From Roridomyces roridus (lineage: Eukaryota; Basidiomycota; Agaricomycetes; Agaricales; Mycenaceae): a DNA stretch of 64,000 nt. How positions within the stretch are numbered: the first letter of the stretch is position 1; each line of letters begins with the position of its first letter. This document shows, in pieces, positions 1 through 12,322 of this stretch. The position numbers and the translations under genes were made by a program. The notes beneath the pieces are model-generated. The model searched no databases. It had not been told where the DNA came from and was given only the letters and a program-made list of their open reading frames with translations. Location of the stretch: positions 1,488,001 through 1,552,000 of the forward strand of contig JARKIF010000003.1 of assembly GCA_029378245.1 (NCBI GenBank). Direction: 5' to 3'.

Positions 1-189
1 TTTGGATGGATGTAGCCGCAGGCCTTGTGTTTTTGCCATTTGGACATTGAAATGAAATAAACGCGAGTGATCGATTCCAGATTGATCTTCAGACACCCGG
101 CCACGCAGGAATTTTTATGCCATAACTCCCCATGTGTTTACGCGCCCCTTATATACGGTGCCCTCGCCTGAGGGCTGCTTCCGTGACCC

Positions 190-2345
190 ATGGACCCTCT
201 CGCCCATGAGTTCCCCCTCAACCGCAAGCGCAAGGCTGACGAGGACGACCGGCCCCAGAAGCGTCAAAAGAAACCCATCCCGCCCCCACGCCGTCTTCTG
301 CGTCGTCGCAGCCCAACTCACCACCGACTAGGCAACGATATCGAGGACATTGGCATTGTCTCCCATGCAGACCCAGGCCCCTCGAGTGGCTCGCTGCTGC
401 GGCTCAGGGACACCACCTCTCCCTCCTCCATTCCCATCGACCCCAATTCTGCCCATATCCCGCCGCTGCTGCCGCCTATCAATCGGTCCACCCTCGCAGA
501 GCTCGACCTGGAAGTTATTATACGAAATCCCCAACTGCGTGCGTCCACACTGCTCTATTGGCACCGAATTTCGCGCTCATTTTTTGGTCCAGGACACGAT
601 CTACTGTTTGATCCCGGGCTCCAGTTTCGACCTACGACGACGGATCGGAAAACAGGGCGGGCGGAGAGGTACTGGGCTGCCATCACGTGCGAGCTCGACT
701 CGGGCTGCACTTGTGTCTCATTCGACGTCCGCGGAAAGCCACATGCGACCATCTGCGCCTGCGCCCATGTATCCATTCCCTCGGCCAACCCCGTCGTCGC
801 GTTTTCCCCCTACGCTTCACGTCGTCACGCTCCGAATGCCCTCTCGAATTCGCCCGCTCCTGGACGAGTTTCTAGAGGTGCTTCTTCCTCGTGATACAAC
901 CGCTTTCCAACATTGCCGGCGCCCAGCTTAGTCCGAGCAAGTCACAGCAGGCGGAGCACAGCGCACAGGCGGCGTATATACGCTCCGTGTTCGATCCAGC
1001 CCTTATCCAGCAAGAGCTTAAGCACAAGCTCTTTGATCCCTCGGGCCTCTTCCGCGCCATCGGTCGTTACGCTTCAGGGGCACTGTGCCCCAATGCGGGA
1101 TCAAGCTGTCGAGCTCATGGTACAGGTGGCACAGACCTGTGCTCCAGGGGGACAAGGGAGCAAGGCTGACGCGGTTAAGGCGGTCCGTATGTGCATGGAC
1201 ATCTAGAGCTCATGAAATTGGCTGAGTGTTCATTTCCGAGTGCCACTAGCCGATGCTTATTCTATTGTTGCAGGATATCGCCAACCACCAATTGCAAACA
1301 CTGCGGCCGTTCCTGATTCGGACCTCTGGGCAGTTTGAACTGCGATCGTTCAGGAACCGGAAAAGCTGCAGCTTTCAAAACACCCGGGAATGGCTTGGAG
1401 CCGCCCACTCCGCTTTGCTTGATCGCAAGGATCCCATTCCGCACCCCCTTTATCCTTCAACATATCTCCGCTACCAATCCCTGCAGAGGAATCAGCAAAT
1501 ATACTTGGCGACCCTAAAAGGCTTGACCGATCTCGTATTTACGAGTCCCTCTCCCGCACACCTCGCCCCGCTACCGGTCGCCACCACTCCGCTCTCCCAG
1601 GCGACACTGCCGACGATCTCCTCTTTGCCCGGCTACCCCGAGACGGCGTATTTGGATAATGCTCGGCTTCTCTTGCTCAGCACAGATGCCGCGGACCTCA
1701 CCGCGTTGTACATGTTTTTACTCTTGTACCGGCAACTCCGATTCTCCGGTTCCACAAAGTCGCCCAGTCCCTCGCCGCGCTCAACTGTAGATGAATGGGA
1801 GGTGGTGAGAATCAAGCGGGAGATCCGTGACATCGGTTCCTCTCGTCTCGGTTACTCATTTCATTGCGGTGCTTCGAACCGACTTGGATTCGGAAGAGGT
1901 CGAAAAGTGGCGTTCCATGAAGCAGAACGTGGTGCTTCAAATCGCCATGCGCGCTCGGAATGTCAGTCCCGAGCCATCCGCGATCCCTGGTGTTGTGGAC
2001 CAGTCCATACTCGGCGTCGCCGAACAGTGGGCTGACGCGAATATGCAACACAACTCGCCACTGAGCATCCTGCTGCGGGAACGCCTCCGGGACACGGTCT
2101 TCAACGCCGTTGTGGCCAACGCGTACCCGGGCCGCGACGCTGCCAGTGGCAAGCTCGCCAACATTGACTTTTCTACCTTTGGCCGCACGTCGACCCCACT
2201 TGCCAATCCTACTCTCGGCAAGGTTGCGGGTATGGAGGCGATTTCGGAGGAGATCGGGACACTTGCAGAACATATTTCACGTCTCGCGCTCATACATTTG
2301 AACGCTTACATTCCGCTTTACGAAGTTCTTGACGCCCATTCATAA
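190..2345 (+). CDS. TCP11/Sok1-family protein, reading frame broken at several points
   Basis: Member of the TCP11/Sok1 family; yeast Sok1 is tied to cAMP/PKA signalling (family knowledge). The N-terminus is basic and NLS-like (RKRKADEDDRPQKRQKK). Removing a 54-nt GT-AG intron (539-592) joins RNPQLR to HDLLFDPGLQF, a family block. Later blocks are MPSRIRPLLDEFLEVLL, QPLSNIAGAQL, GHCAPMRDQAVELM, KADAVKAVRMCMDI, IANHQLQTLRPF and, at the C-terminus, EKWRSMKQNVVLQIAMRA and LNAYIPLYEVLDAHS. These blocks sit in different frames with no room for introns between them near 811, 887, 1068, 1206 and about 1880, so the gene cannot be translated as it stands. Family identity is firm; whether it is a young pseudogene or carries assembly errors is open. 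A TATATA lies at 160-165, 25 nt before the start, which is rather close. Confidence 0.8.
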
Positions 2346-3158
2346 TCTGCATCCTGACACGTCGCATTTTCTCTTGACACATACTAGCATTTTTACTACT
2401 CATCACTAGCATTTTACTCACACATCACCTATATCCACACTGCAATAATTTATCGTTCACGTCGGAGGTTCTCTCTGCCGTCACTTGGCGATATACGCAC
2501 GACAAACGCCTGGAATTGCGCAATGAGCATTCCCGCGAAGGACAAGATCCGAGGGTGCAGGCACCCTGAAATTGCGAACGAGTTTGAGATGTTTAGTGTT
2601 CCTCTTTTGGGAATGGTAGATTGAAAATACACCGAAAGACCTGCGAAGCCGGTGTTGTAGGTGTATTACATGAAAGAACGAGGGTTTAGTTTGAGCAGGA
2701 ATTAACAGCTAATCCCTCCGCGGCGTAGGGAACTTATGACTACCAGGTATCAGGCCTTCATCGGGCATGGGACGCTCGAGCGACCCTGCGTATGTAGTAG
2801 TATAGGGGAGTCCGAGTTAGACCCAAGGGAGCTAAGCTGTGCCACACAACCTCGTTTTCTTTAGCGTACGCTTAAAAGGGACATGTGGTTTGTAGCAGCA
2901 TGGGCGATAAGCCATTTCAATTCGCTTCTACTTGGCGCCAGCTGAAATCAAATGCAACCGACGGTCCGAGACGAGAGTCGACACGTCGATCAATAACTGG
3001 GACAAAGAGGATCCACAGCCACACGATGATCGATTGACAGATTGATTGGCAGCTCCCACGCGACAAATCGTATTATAAAGTCTACGCTGCTGCAGTACGA
3101 TTGGGAGCGTAGCGGGGAAGCGACTCGAGCGGTCGGGATATCAGGTATCCTGAAAAGA
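2346..3158. other. Intergenic region, no gene recognised
   Basis: About 810 bases between two convergent genes. I see only short ORFs without family resemblance, and no tRNA-like fold. A CTAGCATTTT-type direct repeat lies at about 2384-2416, within the probable 3' UTR of the upstream gene. Confidence 0.6.
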
Positions 3159-3990
3159 TCAGGTCGAGCCTCGGAAAGAAAGAATCGACATACCCTTCAG
3201 CCCAGCAGCCCGTTCACCAGCAAGACCGAAACCGAGGCCTGTCTTTTCCTCGCCCGTCCCTTTCTCACTCTTGAATGCACTCGAGACGAACGACGGCGCC
3301 GCGCTGGCGACAGGACGAATGTCAATGCCGGCAACGTGAGTGGGCAGAGAATTCTTGGCGTGGTCCTTCCATTCAGTCAAAGATCTCTTGATCTTCGCGG
3401 AATTGCGGAAAATCAGGCCTGCCAGCATATTGAGGCAGCCGATTGCGAAGAGGAAGAAGGCGGCGACGAGTGAAAAATCGTCGACATGGTGAGAGAGGAT
3501 CGCAGCGCCGAGGCTATTGGTGGTATATGAGAATGGGAAGATCTCTCTTTTTTGAAATACGCACAGGCATTGTATGATCCCAAGAGCACCGAGACCAAAG
3601 TCTCTACCCAATATAGGGAAGAAACGGCTGAAAAAGCCCGACGGCCAACCGAACTCGGAAAGCAAGAGCACGATGACTTGGAAAATGATCAAGAGGCGAT
3701 TAAGCACGGCCCAGAACACGCCAGCTGGTTGGTTTGGTACCGTACTGCCCACGATATAGTCGGCGTTTATGATCGCTTCGTCCGTGGCGTTGGCGGCTTT
3801 ACCCGCCTGGAAGCGGTCGACGGCCTGAACGTCATGGACTATCGTCACGATGTTGGACGCGAACACCAGAAGGAGCGCGATTACGCTGAGAGCGCGGAGA
3901 CCGTTAAGGCCGATGAAAGTGTCTGCAACCGAGATCAGCGAGAAGGAGGAAATAAGAGACCAGAGACGTACATGCGCGAGGAGGAAGCAT
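3159..3990 (-). CDS. Small tetra-spanning membrane protein, basidiomycete family (DUF7598-like)
   Basis: Function unknown. I place the start at 3990: a 5' exon encoding MLPPRAY joins TFIGLNGLRALSVIALLL after a GT-AG intron, the usual short N-terminus of this family. An ORF also runs upstream to an ATG at 4220, but that stretch encodes a repeat and retains the intron. Hydrophobic segments follow at about residues 7-35 (FIGLNGLRALSVIALLLVF), 75-100 (VLNRLLIIFQVIVLLL), 112-130 and 140-165 (FSLVAAFFLFAIGCLNMLA). An intron near 3480-3550 joins GIIQC to LGAAILSHH. The C-terminal tail (about 80 residues) is charged and probably cytosolic. The DUF number is from memory of the family and less sure than the topology. 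Confidence 0.7.
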
Positions 3991-4056
3991 TGGGTTGGTA
4001 GAATACAGATGGCTAGACGATACAGTAGTCGTTGAAGATGCAGGACGCGCAAATGT

Positions 4057-4177
4057 GAGGTTGAAGCCGCTGGCTTAAACGTGAAACTGAGAGGTTGAAG
4101 CCGCTGGCTTGAACGTGAAGCCGGTACAGTGGACGTGAATGAACGTGAATCGAGAAGCCGCAGGCCTCGAACGTGAA
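4057..4177. repeat. 29-bp direct repeat, two full copies and a partial third
   Basis: Copies at 4057-4085 and 4091-4119 differ at one base. A degenerate third copy at about 4154-4177 keeps the GAAGCCGC and GAACGTGAA parts. They lie just upstream of the membrane-protein gene on the minus strand, in its promoter or 5' UTR. Confidence 0.85.
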
Positions 4178-4261
4178 GGGTGGGGGGGAAAGATAGAGTG
4201 CCGTCCGCCACGGAGAGCATTTATAAGGGACTGAGCCGACCTCATTGTCCGCTTTTGTGTT

Positions 4262-4316
4262 GAGAACAATGGCAGTAGTCGAGAACAATGGCGGTGGCAG
4301 CCAGGAGAACAATGGC
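4262..4316. repeat. Three copies of GAGAACAATGGC
   Basis: Identical 12-mers at 4262-4273, 4281-4292 and 4305-4316. They lie between the URB1 stop and the start of the membrane-protein gene. Role unknown. Confidence 0.8.
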
Positions 4317-4422
4317 AGTGATCCGTCGCGTGATACATCATCGCTTTATCCCAAGCGGGACTGGCTGGTGCAGGCTGGTACATACTTGCAGCAAGCATTA
4401 CAATTACACTCTAAACTACTTT

Positions 4423-7400
4423 TTATACCCTAAGATTTTTGACCGTCAGTTTACGTGCCCATTCGCCTACAACAGATCGCTCTTCCCCGACAATTGATCT
4501 CCAGACCAACAACCGCGACGTCAGCGCATCCCAGACCAAGGATTTGCCCGGGAGCGTCATGGAGGCTTGCCAGAAACATTCCACCGAGGTCCCCCACGTC
4601 AGAAGAGGGTCGCGGTCAGCGGCAGCTTGCAGATCCTCTCCTCCATGAGGAGGCAGATCCGACGCAACACTCGGTAGTATAGACGTCTGGGAGATGTCCA
4701 AATGTGTTTCTAGCAGTACTAGACCCTTGAGGCAGCTATCCAATAGCTCCGCAAAAGTTGATGGGCAGGGTCCAGGCAGCGCGCCAAGGCGCAAGACGAC
4801 GGGGGCCGCAATTGGAAGGACTACCTCGGGCTTAACTGAAGCTATGGTCAGTGACGGAGATGATGAAAAAAAGAAAGGCATACGGGGCCCTGTCATATCC
4901 TTCATAATCAGGGATAAGCACCTGCATATGACGAATCGCCACTCGCCGCCAGTAGACGATTCCATTTTGGATGCGTCCACGACGAGCAACACATTTTCCA
5001 ATATTTTAATCCATGCCACTGCTTCTGCTCTCGAGATGACAAGCTGCATCTCGATCCAATGCAGGAGGGACGACTTTAGGATAAGGGATGCCGTCGCTTG
5101 CTGATTGCAAGTCAAGTTGGCGAGAACCTAGACGGAGATGAGAAAAATAGACCATACAGGCGCATGGCAATACCTCGAGAATACTGTTCCTCAGGGTCGT
5201 ATCTTGTTCCGAGCTCTGGAAAAGACCCGAGAGAAGCTCCCATGTATGCCTTCTCTTCAAAACACGCCAGTCATCTGTACTCATCATGCCGTCCGATATG
5301 AATCGAATGATCCAGCCCCGCTCCTTCTTCCAGTCATCTGAACTGCTATACAGCATTCCATACAACATGGGAACATCGGTCATGTCCAGGGTGGGTCTTT
5401 GGAGCAAGAACCGCGCTGTCAGTGGGTAAATGAAGTTGGACGGATAAAATATCCCTCGAAGTGCGTGCAGGAGAATGAGTGTCGTATAGGAAGGGAGCCG
5501 GCCGGATTGGTTCTGAGTTGCCTGGTTGAGGAGCAGGGAGGAGATTGCGAACAATGTTCAAGACGTAAACCACATGTGGTTGTTCTTGCATATCAGCTGT
5601 CTTGAGCACGTTAAGATAAAATGAATCAAGGTGAGAACACAGAGCATACTTCGAGATGAGCCCAGACGGCCGCCAGCTGAGATCTTGCAATCTCTCGCAA
5701 GTACGGGTCTTTGGCGGATAAGGCGCGTATAAGAAGGCCGACAATGTTGGTGCGGAATAGTTCTATCCAGCTGAAAGCAGTTTCCGGTACCTTTTCGGCC
5801 ATTGCCTGAGCAAAGATTAGAATCAGGAACACTGGGTCGTATAGCAGAGCGTCTCTGGAATTCTCCGCGAAAATATCCTGGTCCATTAGACACCTCCACT
5901 TTGGGAAATGAAGGCAGGTGCGCAGAACCAGAGTGGCGTCGAGACTCAGGACGGCCTCCAATAAATTGGATGATGGCACGTCCGCAGTGGGCGACCATTG
6001 ACCCAATAGTGAGGCAACAGACACTTTGCGCTGACTCTCGAACAACTGGAAGATGGATAACAGCATTCGGTCTGGTGTGGACGATGTACCACCATAAATC
6101 CGAATGAGGGGTTGCACGTGAGTAACTTGGCACGTGTTCGCTGGATGAAGGTGGAAAAGGATGTGTAGACCATGGATGATTCGGTTTCGTAGAGGAGATC
6201 TTGCGCCACAGGCTTTGAAAAAGTGAGGATGTTGAACTATACTCTGCAGATATCGATTGATTATCAACGGCTGGAGAGAACATTCAGTCAGTGAGAACGG
6301 CCGGGATCCCCTCATGAATTGTCTACCTTGAATGGGACTATTTCCAGGATGGCACACAGCAATGCAACGGCGGAGATGTCGGCCAAACGGTTCTGGATGA
6401 TAACACTCAATAGAGTCTCTGCGAGATGGGCCTTGGTGGTTCTTGACGTCTTGATCACCACCGCTGCATCAACGTGTGAGCAACTCCCAATGTATCGACA
6501 GCACACTTACCCAATTCCTCCACCACCGCCTGAACGGCGATATCTACATCAGATACGGCGAACGCGTTGATACACCATTGCAAACTGTGCTCTATCAGAG
6601 TTGCCACCGCCGACTTGGAGCTATCCGAGTATGCCGCCAACGAGGTTCCAACTGATAGTAGCTCCTTTGAGAGCGAGGACTCCGGAAGCTGTTTTATCCG
6701 CCGCTCCAAAGTCGCTGTGAGTTCTGGCAGTGTACTTGGCAGCCATTCAATCAGCAAGCGTAAACAAGCTGTACAACGAGCGCGCAGAGGGGCCGCTGTG
6801 TCATCGTCCGCCACGGAGTCGACTAGACGGGCCATATGTGGAGTCCAAGGCTTGGCTGCCTGCGTCGATGGACCCTCTGACGAATCAAGAAACGCATACA
6901 GAACGTGCGAAAGGTGCTCCATCGAGCGGACAGTCGAGAATCGGGTGCCCAACCAGGCGCCGAACGCGCCAGTATCACAACCGGAGTGGTACAAGATCGC
7001 ACAGATAATTTTGACCGTCGAATCGGACCACGAGTCCTCTTGGTAAAGAAAAGAGTCCAAATCGAGAGAAGCCGGGAGCGAGTGGAAGCGAGTCTGCCAG
7101 GCACTTTCGGTTTGCAATAAGAGGTGACTTGTGGACAACTCGGTATCGTCAGCAAATCGACCTGACAAAGCGACAGGAACAGAGGCATCGACGATGGTGG
7201 CTATCATACTCTCCAGAACGGATGACTTGGGGATGATCTTCCGCAGATCAGTGAGGAGAGGCAGGCGGGCTTGCAAATCGACAATGGATTGCGCATTCAT
7301 GGCAATTTCCAAGGCGGCGATGACCATTTCTAGCCGAGAAGGTTCCCGATAAATTTCGAGGAGACCGAGAAGATCTGGGGTCGCCATGTATTTAAGCCAA

Positions 7401-10400
7401 GGAGATATAGCTTCATGCTACAAAGTAGGGTCAATTGAGAAAATGGGAATTAGGGCAGTGGAGCTGACATAATCTGAATCGGTCACAGCACCGAGCCAAT
7501 GGCTGGTGATACTCGAAACGGTTTCGCGGTCAGGCGTTGTTTGCTGGATCGAGAGCCGTGTTGACGAGATGTTCAATACCTGAGCATTTGTTCAAGACAG
7601 ACCAATAGGATGTCAAGTAAAGCAAATACCTTGATGCACGAGTTCTGAATTTGTCGCGATGCAGAGCTTGGCCATCGGCGTGCAACGCACGAAAAGGTGC
7701 TCTTTGAGCTCGGCGGAGTCGGTGGATGATAAAATAAGAGCCGCCCGGCTGCAGACGGACGCCACAAGGAACAGTAATCCCCTCGTGAACTCGGGAACAT
7801 GCATGGAAGCAGACAGGCTGTGGCCAATAAGAGATATCACACCCTTCACATCTGTCAACGAAGTCGAGTTGCTAAAGACGACATCGACAAGAATCTCCCG
7901 GCGTGAGTCGTCGATTATATCGGATACAGACGAATGCAGGAACAGACATTCGAAAGACAATCTGTAAAGTGTGTCAAACCAGGTCTGTTTGACGCAAGGA
8001 ATGACTTGCTGCTTTCTGATATGTTGGAACTCTTGTTCGACATTCAAACCTATCCCAGAGTAAACGGTCGCTTGGATCCAAAGATTCGGCCAGGTGTGTC
8101 AATGGCACGGGATGCAATCGAGTGATGACATCAGACAGCGTCCCTGATCTGATGGACAGTTCGGGCTCCCATGAGTCTCACGTGATCGACCATTCCAAAA
8201 GCGGTCGCAGCCCGATCGGCCTTTTCGTCAGCTGGGAAGTAGTTAGAATGGATGAGTAAGGGTCCCAGGAAACTTACGGATTGCTCGCTCTCCGATTTCA
8301 CGAATAAATTCCTCGAGCGTGTTGTCGCCCTCCATATTTTCGTCCCGCGAGGCATGTGTTGGGGAGAGGCAGCTCAGCAATATCCTCACCTCCCTGCGAA
8401 TTGCCGCAGAGAAAATCGGGCTCTGCTCCGCAAGCGATTCGGGGCTGAGGATATCGTCGATCTTGACTCCAATCTGTCGTAGGAAAGACAGATCCTGCTG
8501 CAGGGTCGACAATCGCAGCAACAGTCTTCGCACAAACGTAGCGAGAGCAAAGACGGCCGGAGAAGACCCCTGTTCACTCGCCATCTTCCCCCGCAGTTGC
8601 TCCAAAATCGTCATAATGAGTGGACTGAGCATATCATCATGTTGGCTTCCCGTTGCGTATAGAGCCTGCATGTCTTCAATGTACCGATAAGGCGTTTTCA
8701 GACACCGCTGAATACAATCGTCCAGGAAATCGAGAACCGTGGCCGTTTCATCGGGAAGAGAGTTGTGGACAGGTAAGAATGTGCTCCCCTCCGAAGAAGG
8801 GTGTGCCACGGGAAGGGAGGCTAACCAAAGTGACGGCTCGACCTTGTTTTGCCGGAACACGATGCTCTCCGACAACAAGTGAACCACTAGACGCTTCAGG
8901 GTATCACGAAGAGCGGGCACGTGGCAAGCTGAGAACGCCCGGAGTAAAACATACAAATGGCTTTTGCCACCTGAATCGACCAGTCAGATTTCCAAACACG
9001 GAGAGTAACAAAAACGCACCAGTTTTCCCGCTCCAAACAAACTGGTCGCTCTCGTTCAGTAAACGAAGCACATGCAGCTGCCGGACGGTATTCAGCCTCG
9101 CAGTAGCGTCTCGCTCCTCGTTGGCCTCGGCCACGGAAGCCTCCAACCCTGAAATATTCTGCACCAGTTTTCCAGCATCGAATCGTGTTTCCGCAACCAA
9201 GAAGGGCAGGCACGAGTGATACATCCAGAGCAACCGCTGTGCACACTCTGCGAGAAGCGCCACTTTGGTAGGATGAGGAGCCGCCTTGTCCTTCTCCGTC
9301 GTCTCCTTCTGTGCTGCCGACGCAAAAGCCACGATGACTTGGAACTCGGGAACCCGATGGCGAACCTCCCGTTCCAGATCGCGTCGCACCTTGGCCCACT
9401 GCCCCTCGCTCTGGTCTTCCTCCAGCGCCGCTTCTATAGACCGAAACACCTCCGAAACGCGGGCATATTTGGTCAAGCACTTGCACAGTGCGAGAGCGGT
9501 ACAATGCTGCACCAGGCCACTTGATTGTAAGAGTCCTTTGGAGAGATGGGCCTTGGTATTGACGGACGGGAGGATGTTCTCAAGGATGACGGAAAGAGGG
9601 GGCGGTGTAGGTTGGTACAACACCGCGTTGTCGGAGAGAAAAGATCCAGTCGGAACAGGAAGGGAGAGCACAGATCCAAAGAAGGATATGTTGGCAATCC
9701 ATTTGGAGGAAAGGCGAGGCTCAAGAGTGAGATTCGCTGCCGACCAGAAGCTTCAAACGAGTAAGCGAGAGAAGGGAAGGGCAGCCACATCACGCACCCC
9801 GCGACAAGCTCTGGACACGCCGCCATGATCTTGAGAGCAAGTTCCTGTTGCCTCATATCCTCGTTCACCTTCAAGCTCTTCAAGATATTGCTTAAAATCT
9901 TATTGTAAATCTTTCCCCCCTTCTCCCGCCGTGTTTCTTCCTCTTCTGTGGCCTCGTCCGTGTCTGCCTTGCGTGGATACCATCCTCGGTCTCTGAAGCA
10001 GATACCAATCCCAGGACGGGTGCAGATTGCGAGAAGGAAATGGTGAACAAGATCGGCTGGGATGTGATCAGGTTCAGAATCTTCGACATTGGGCCGATCA
10101 TAGATTTTGAGGAGCTAAACGACTTTTTATTGCAGAGTATGGACGAGTAAACACAATAGACGGCTACCTGAGCGACAGTGATCTCACTAAAAAGGGCTAT
10201 CTTGAGCGTACGCTTGATTTTTGGGTCGGACCAGATTCCGGACCAGCATATTTCAAGGACTTTTTGGATGACCACGAAGGGATCCTGTGCCAGCCCCCGG
10301 AATATCGAGTAAAATGCGTCCTTGTGTTGCTCAAGGAATATCGTCTTCAACTGAGTGGATGATTGTTGATCCACGAATGAGAGGCAGAAAAGCATGTAGA

Positions 10401-11177
10401 GCGTCCGGATATCTGTGCTGGATAAGACGGGTGGAAATTAGCGGACGAGGAACTCACCAGGTCTGGCAAGTGAGTCCGACGTATCGTCCGACGTAGTCTT
10501 GCGGCGCATATTCAGGAGTTTCGGGAGAGACTAGCAAGCATCTCAGCATAAGTCCCAGTAATGGAAGATCAACGCACCTTGGTCTCCCATCCAAACGACT
10601 CCAAAATGGATTTGCGTTCCCTTCCGCCACCAAACGAAGACATACTGTTGAGGAGCTTCAACGTGACCAACAACAGCTCCGAATGCGAGCCCCCAAGGTA
10701 CGAGTTGAGCTTCCTCATCCACGGAGGTGTGAGCAGCGTTCGAAGTATTGGATGGCCGGCAGCATGGAAAGTGTAGTGACTGGACAGCAAGGTCAAGAGA
10801 GACGAAAGAATGGACACAACGAGCACAATTGTTGCTGGTTGGCGGATGTTCCCGTTTTTCTCCCAGATCGTGAACAAGTCTTGGGCTGCTGGAGACGTGT
10901 CCAGCCACTGCTGCGCGAGAGTGAGACGCGGGTCTTGCGTGGAAATGGGGCCTTCGTTGGGCCAGACTGCGAACTGATTCCTCAGTTGGCCGAGGACTGA
11001 AAAATACATGAGATGGAAAGGTATTGAGCGCGTAAAATGGAGACCTTTTGCGAGGTCATCCTGGTTCAGCGAGCGGAGACTGTTTCCGATTTCATCTGCG
11101 CTCCTGAAGATTCGGGCTTGTTCTTTGCCAGTCTTGAGCCGTTTCGACGGAGGTTCTGGCATGAAAAAAGGCGCCAT
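4423..11177 (-). CDS. URB1: Nucleolar pre-ribosomal-associated protein 1 (Urb1/Npa1)
   Basis: Large HEAT-like nucleolar scaffold needed for early 60S subunit assembly (family knowledge). Seen at the N-terminus: MAPFFMPEPPSKRLK, then LLTPPWMRKLNSYLGGSHSE, LLLVTLKLLNSMSSFGGG and, after an intron, DIRTLYMLF-type sequence, FRGLAQDPFVVIQKVLEICW and RTLKIALFSEITV, the signature order of the Urb1 N-terminal domain. The rest is alpha-helical repeat down to a C-terminal piece ending RKLTVKNLRV. Many short introns are present, for example one joining NSILE to VLANLTCNQQ near 5105-5150. The ORF extends to 11270, but only through a GTG, so 11177 is the first ATG; a second ATG lies at 11162. It is divergent from the peroxiredoxin gene, with about 320 bases between starts. 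I see no frame break. Confidence 0.9.
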
Positions 11178-11497
11178 CACAACTCGATCACCAACTCGAA
11201 AAGGAAATGCCGTGATTTCGTTTTTCTCACTCGCTTTGACCACAACTCTGGCTGACTCTGCTGAGGGCACCTCTACACACTGCTTGCCACTCTTGAAAAG
11301 CCAGTACCGGTCCCCCTCGGCATCCCGAGTGGGCCACGCGGCGATGTATCATTCCGTGGGGAAGCATCATCGCGTGGGAGTTCAAATATGTGCAAGAGAA
11401 TTCAAGAAGTTCTACTTATAGCACCCTTTCAACTTCCTCCGCCTCTTGCTTCATACTCCCATCTTCCCTGATACCCTCCAACTCGCTCTTTTGACCC
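11178..11497. promoter_or_regulatory. Shared divergent promoter of URB1 and the peroxiredoxin gene
   Basis: About 320 bases between two divergent start codons. A TTCAAGAA (TTC-nn-GAA) at 11401-11408 resembles half of a heat-shock element, but the adjoining repeat is one base out of phase, so this is weak. No clear TATA box. Confidence 0.4.
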
Positions 11498-12238
11498 ATG
11501 TCCCGCACTCTCATTGGCAAGGACGCTCCAGCGTTCACCCTCACGAACTACGACGGCCAGCCATTCACCGTCACCCCAGGCGCCAACGGCATTCCCATCG
11601 TATTGTTTTTCTATCCCAAGGCTGGTCAGTCAGGTTTCTCTGCACATATCGACGTGGTTCACTAAGGCTTTGTCAGGCACATATGGCTGCACCAAGGAGG
11701 CTTGTCAGTTCCGGGACTGCCATTGCTGGTATGTACCCGCTTCAACTTGTTGATCCCACCCAACGCCACGTCTCTAGAAAAAGACGCCTTCAAAGGAGAG
11801 AAGGTCCAAATCATCGGCCTGAGCGCTGACTCGCCCGAAGCTCAAAAGGCCTTCGTCGAAAGAACAAGCTGACGTACCCTGTCCTGAGTGACTCGGAGGG
11901 AAAGGCGCGGGAGGCGTACAAACTCGGAAAGTCCTTTTTCGGACTGGGAGGGACTGCGCGCACGACGATCATCATCGACGGCAAAGGCGTGGTTAGGTAT
12001 TTCTTTTGTTATTCCTTTCGGATCTTTCTCACTCCAACATGAAGGGATACGTTCGAGAGTACCATGCAGTTCTCCAAGCATGCGAAATTCGCTACCAGCA
12101 CTCTCGCTCAACTCGAGGCAGAAGCTGCCGCGCCTGCGCCTGCAGAAACAGCGCCTGCCGCGCCCTGCTCCCGCAGAAACGGCACCTGTCGCCGATGCCC
12201 CCGCTGCGGCGGCTGAAGAAGCCAAACCTGCTGCTTGA
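11498..12238 (+). CDS. Peroxiredoxin of the BCP/PrxQ type, with one apparent 1-nt deletion
   Basis: Thiol peroxidase that reduces hydroperoxides (Dot5/BCP-like; family knowledge). Seen: MSRTLIGKDAPAFTLTNYDG, then after intron 1 GTYGCTKEACQFRDC, carrying the peroxidatic Cys and the resolving Cys five residues later, typical of PrxQ. Exon 3 gives VQIIGLSADSPEAQKAFVE and then hits a stop at about 11868. One base further along, the frame continues as NKLTYPVLSDSEGKAREAY, FGLGGTARTTIIIDGKGVVR and, after another intron, DTFESTMQFSKHAKFA. The tail is an Ala/Pro/Glu repeat (PAETAPAAPAP) ending AEEAKPAA. Adding one A to the short A run near 11852 restores GAA-AAG-AAC. As given, the protein would end after about 100 residues. 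Confidence 0.8.
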
Positions 12239-12322
12239 ATATACCTCAACGGATAGTCGACTGGATGACCATCTAATTCGTTCATTATAATACCACCTTT
12301 TTGTGTCTGACTGCGAATATAA

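Noticed and set aside
3990..4220. Membrane-protein start at the ATG at 4220
   Set aside because: It would translate the 29-bp repeat and retain an intron; the short exon MLPPRAY spliced to TFIGLNG fits the family.
11177..11270. URB1 start extended to 11270
   Set aside because: The extra 31 codons begin with GTG, not ATG, and the sequence is not conserved-looking.
11398..11412. Heat-shock element before the peroxiredoxin
   Set aside because: The GAA and TTC units are out of five-base phase by one base; kept only as a weak note.
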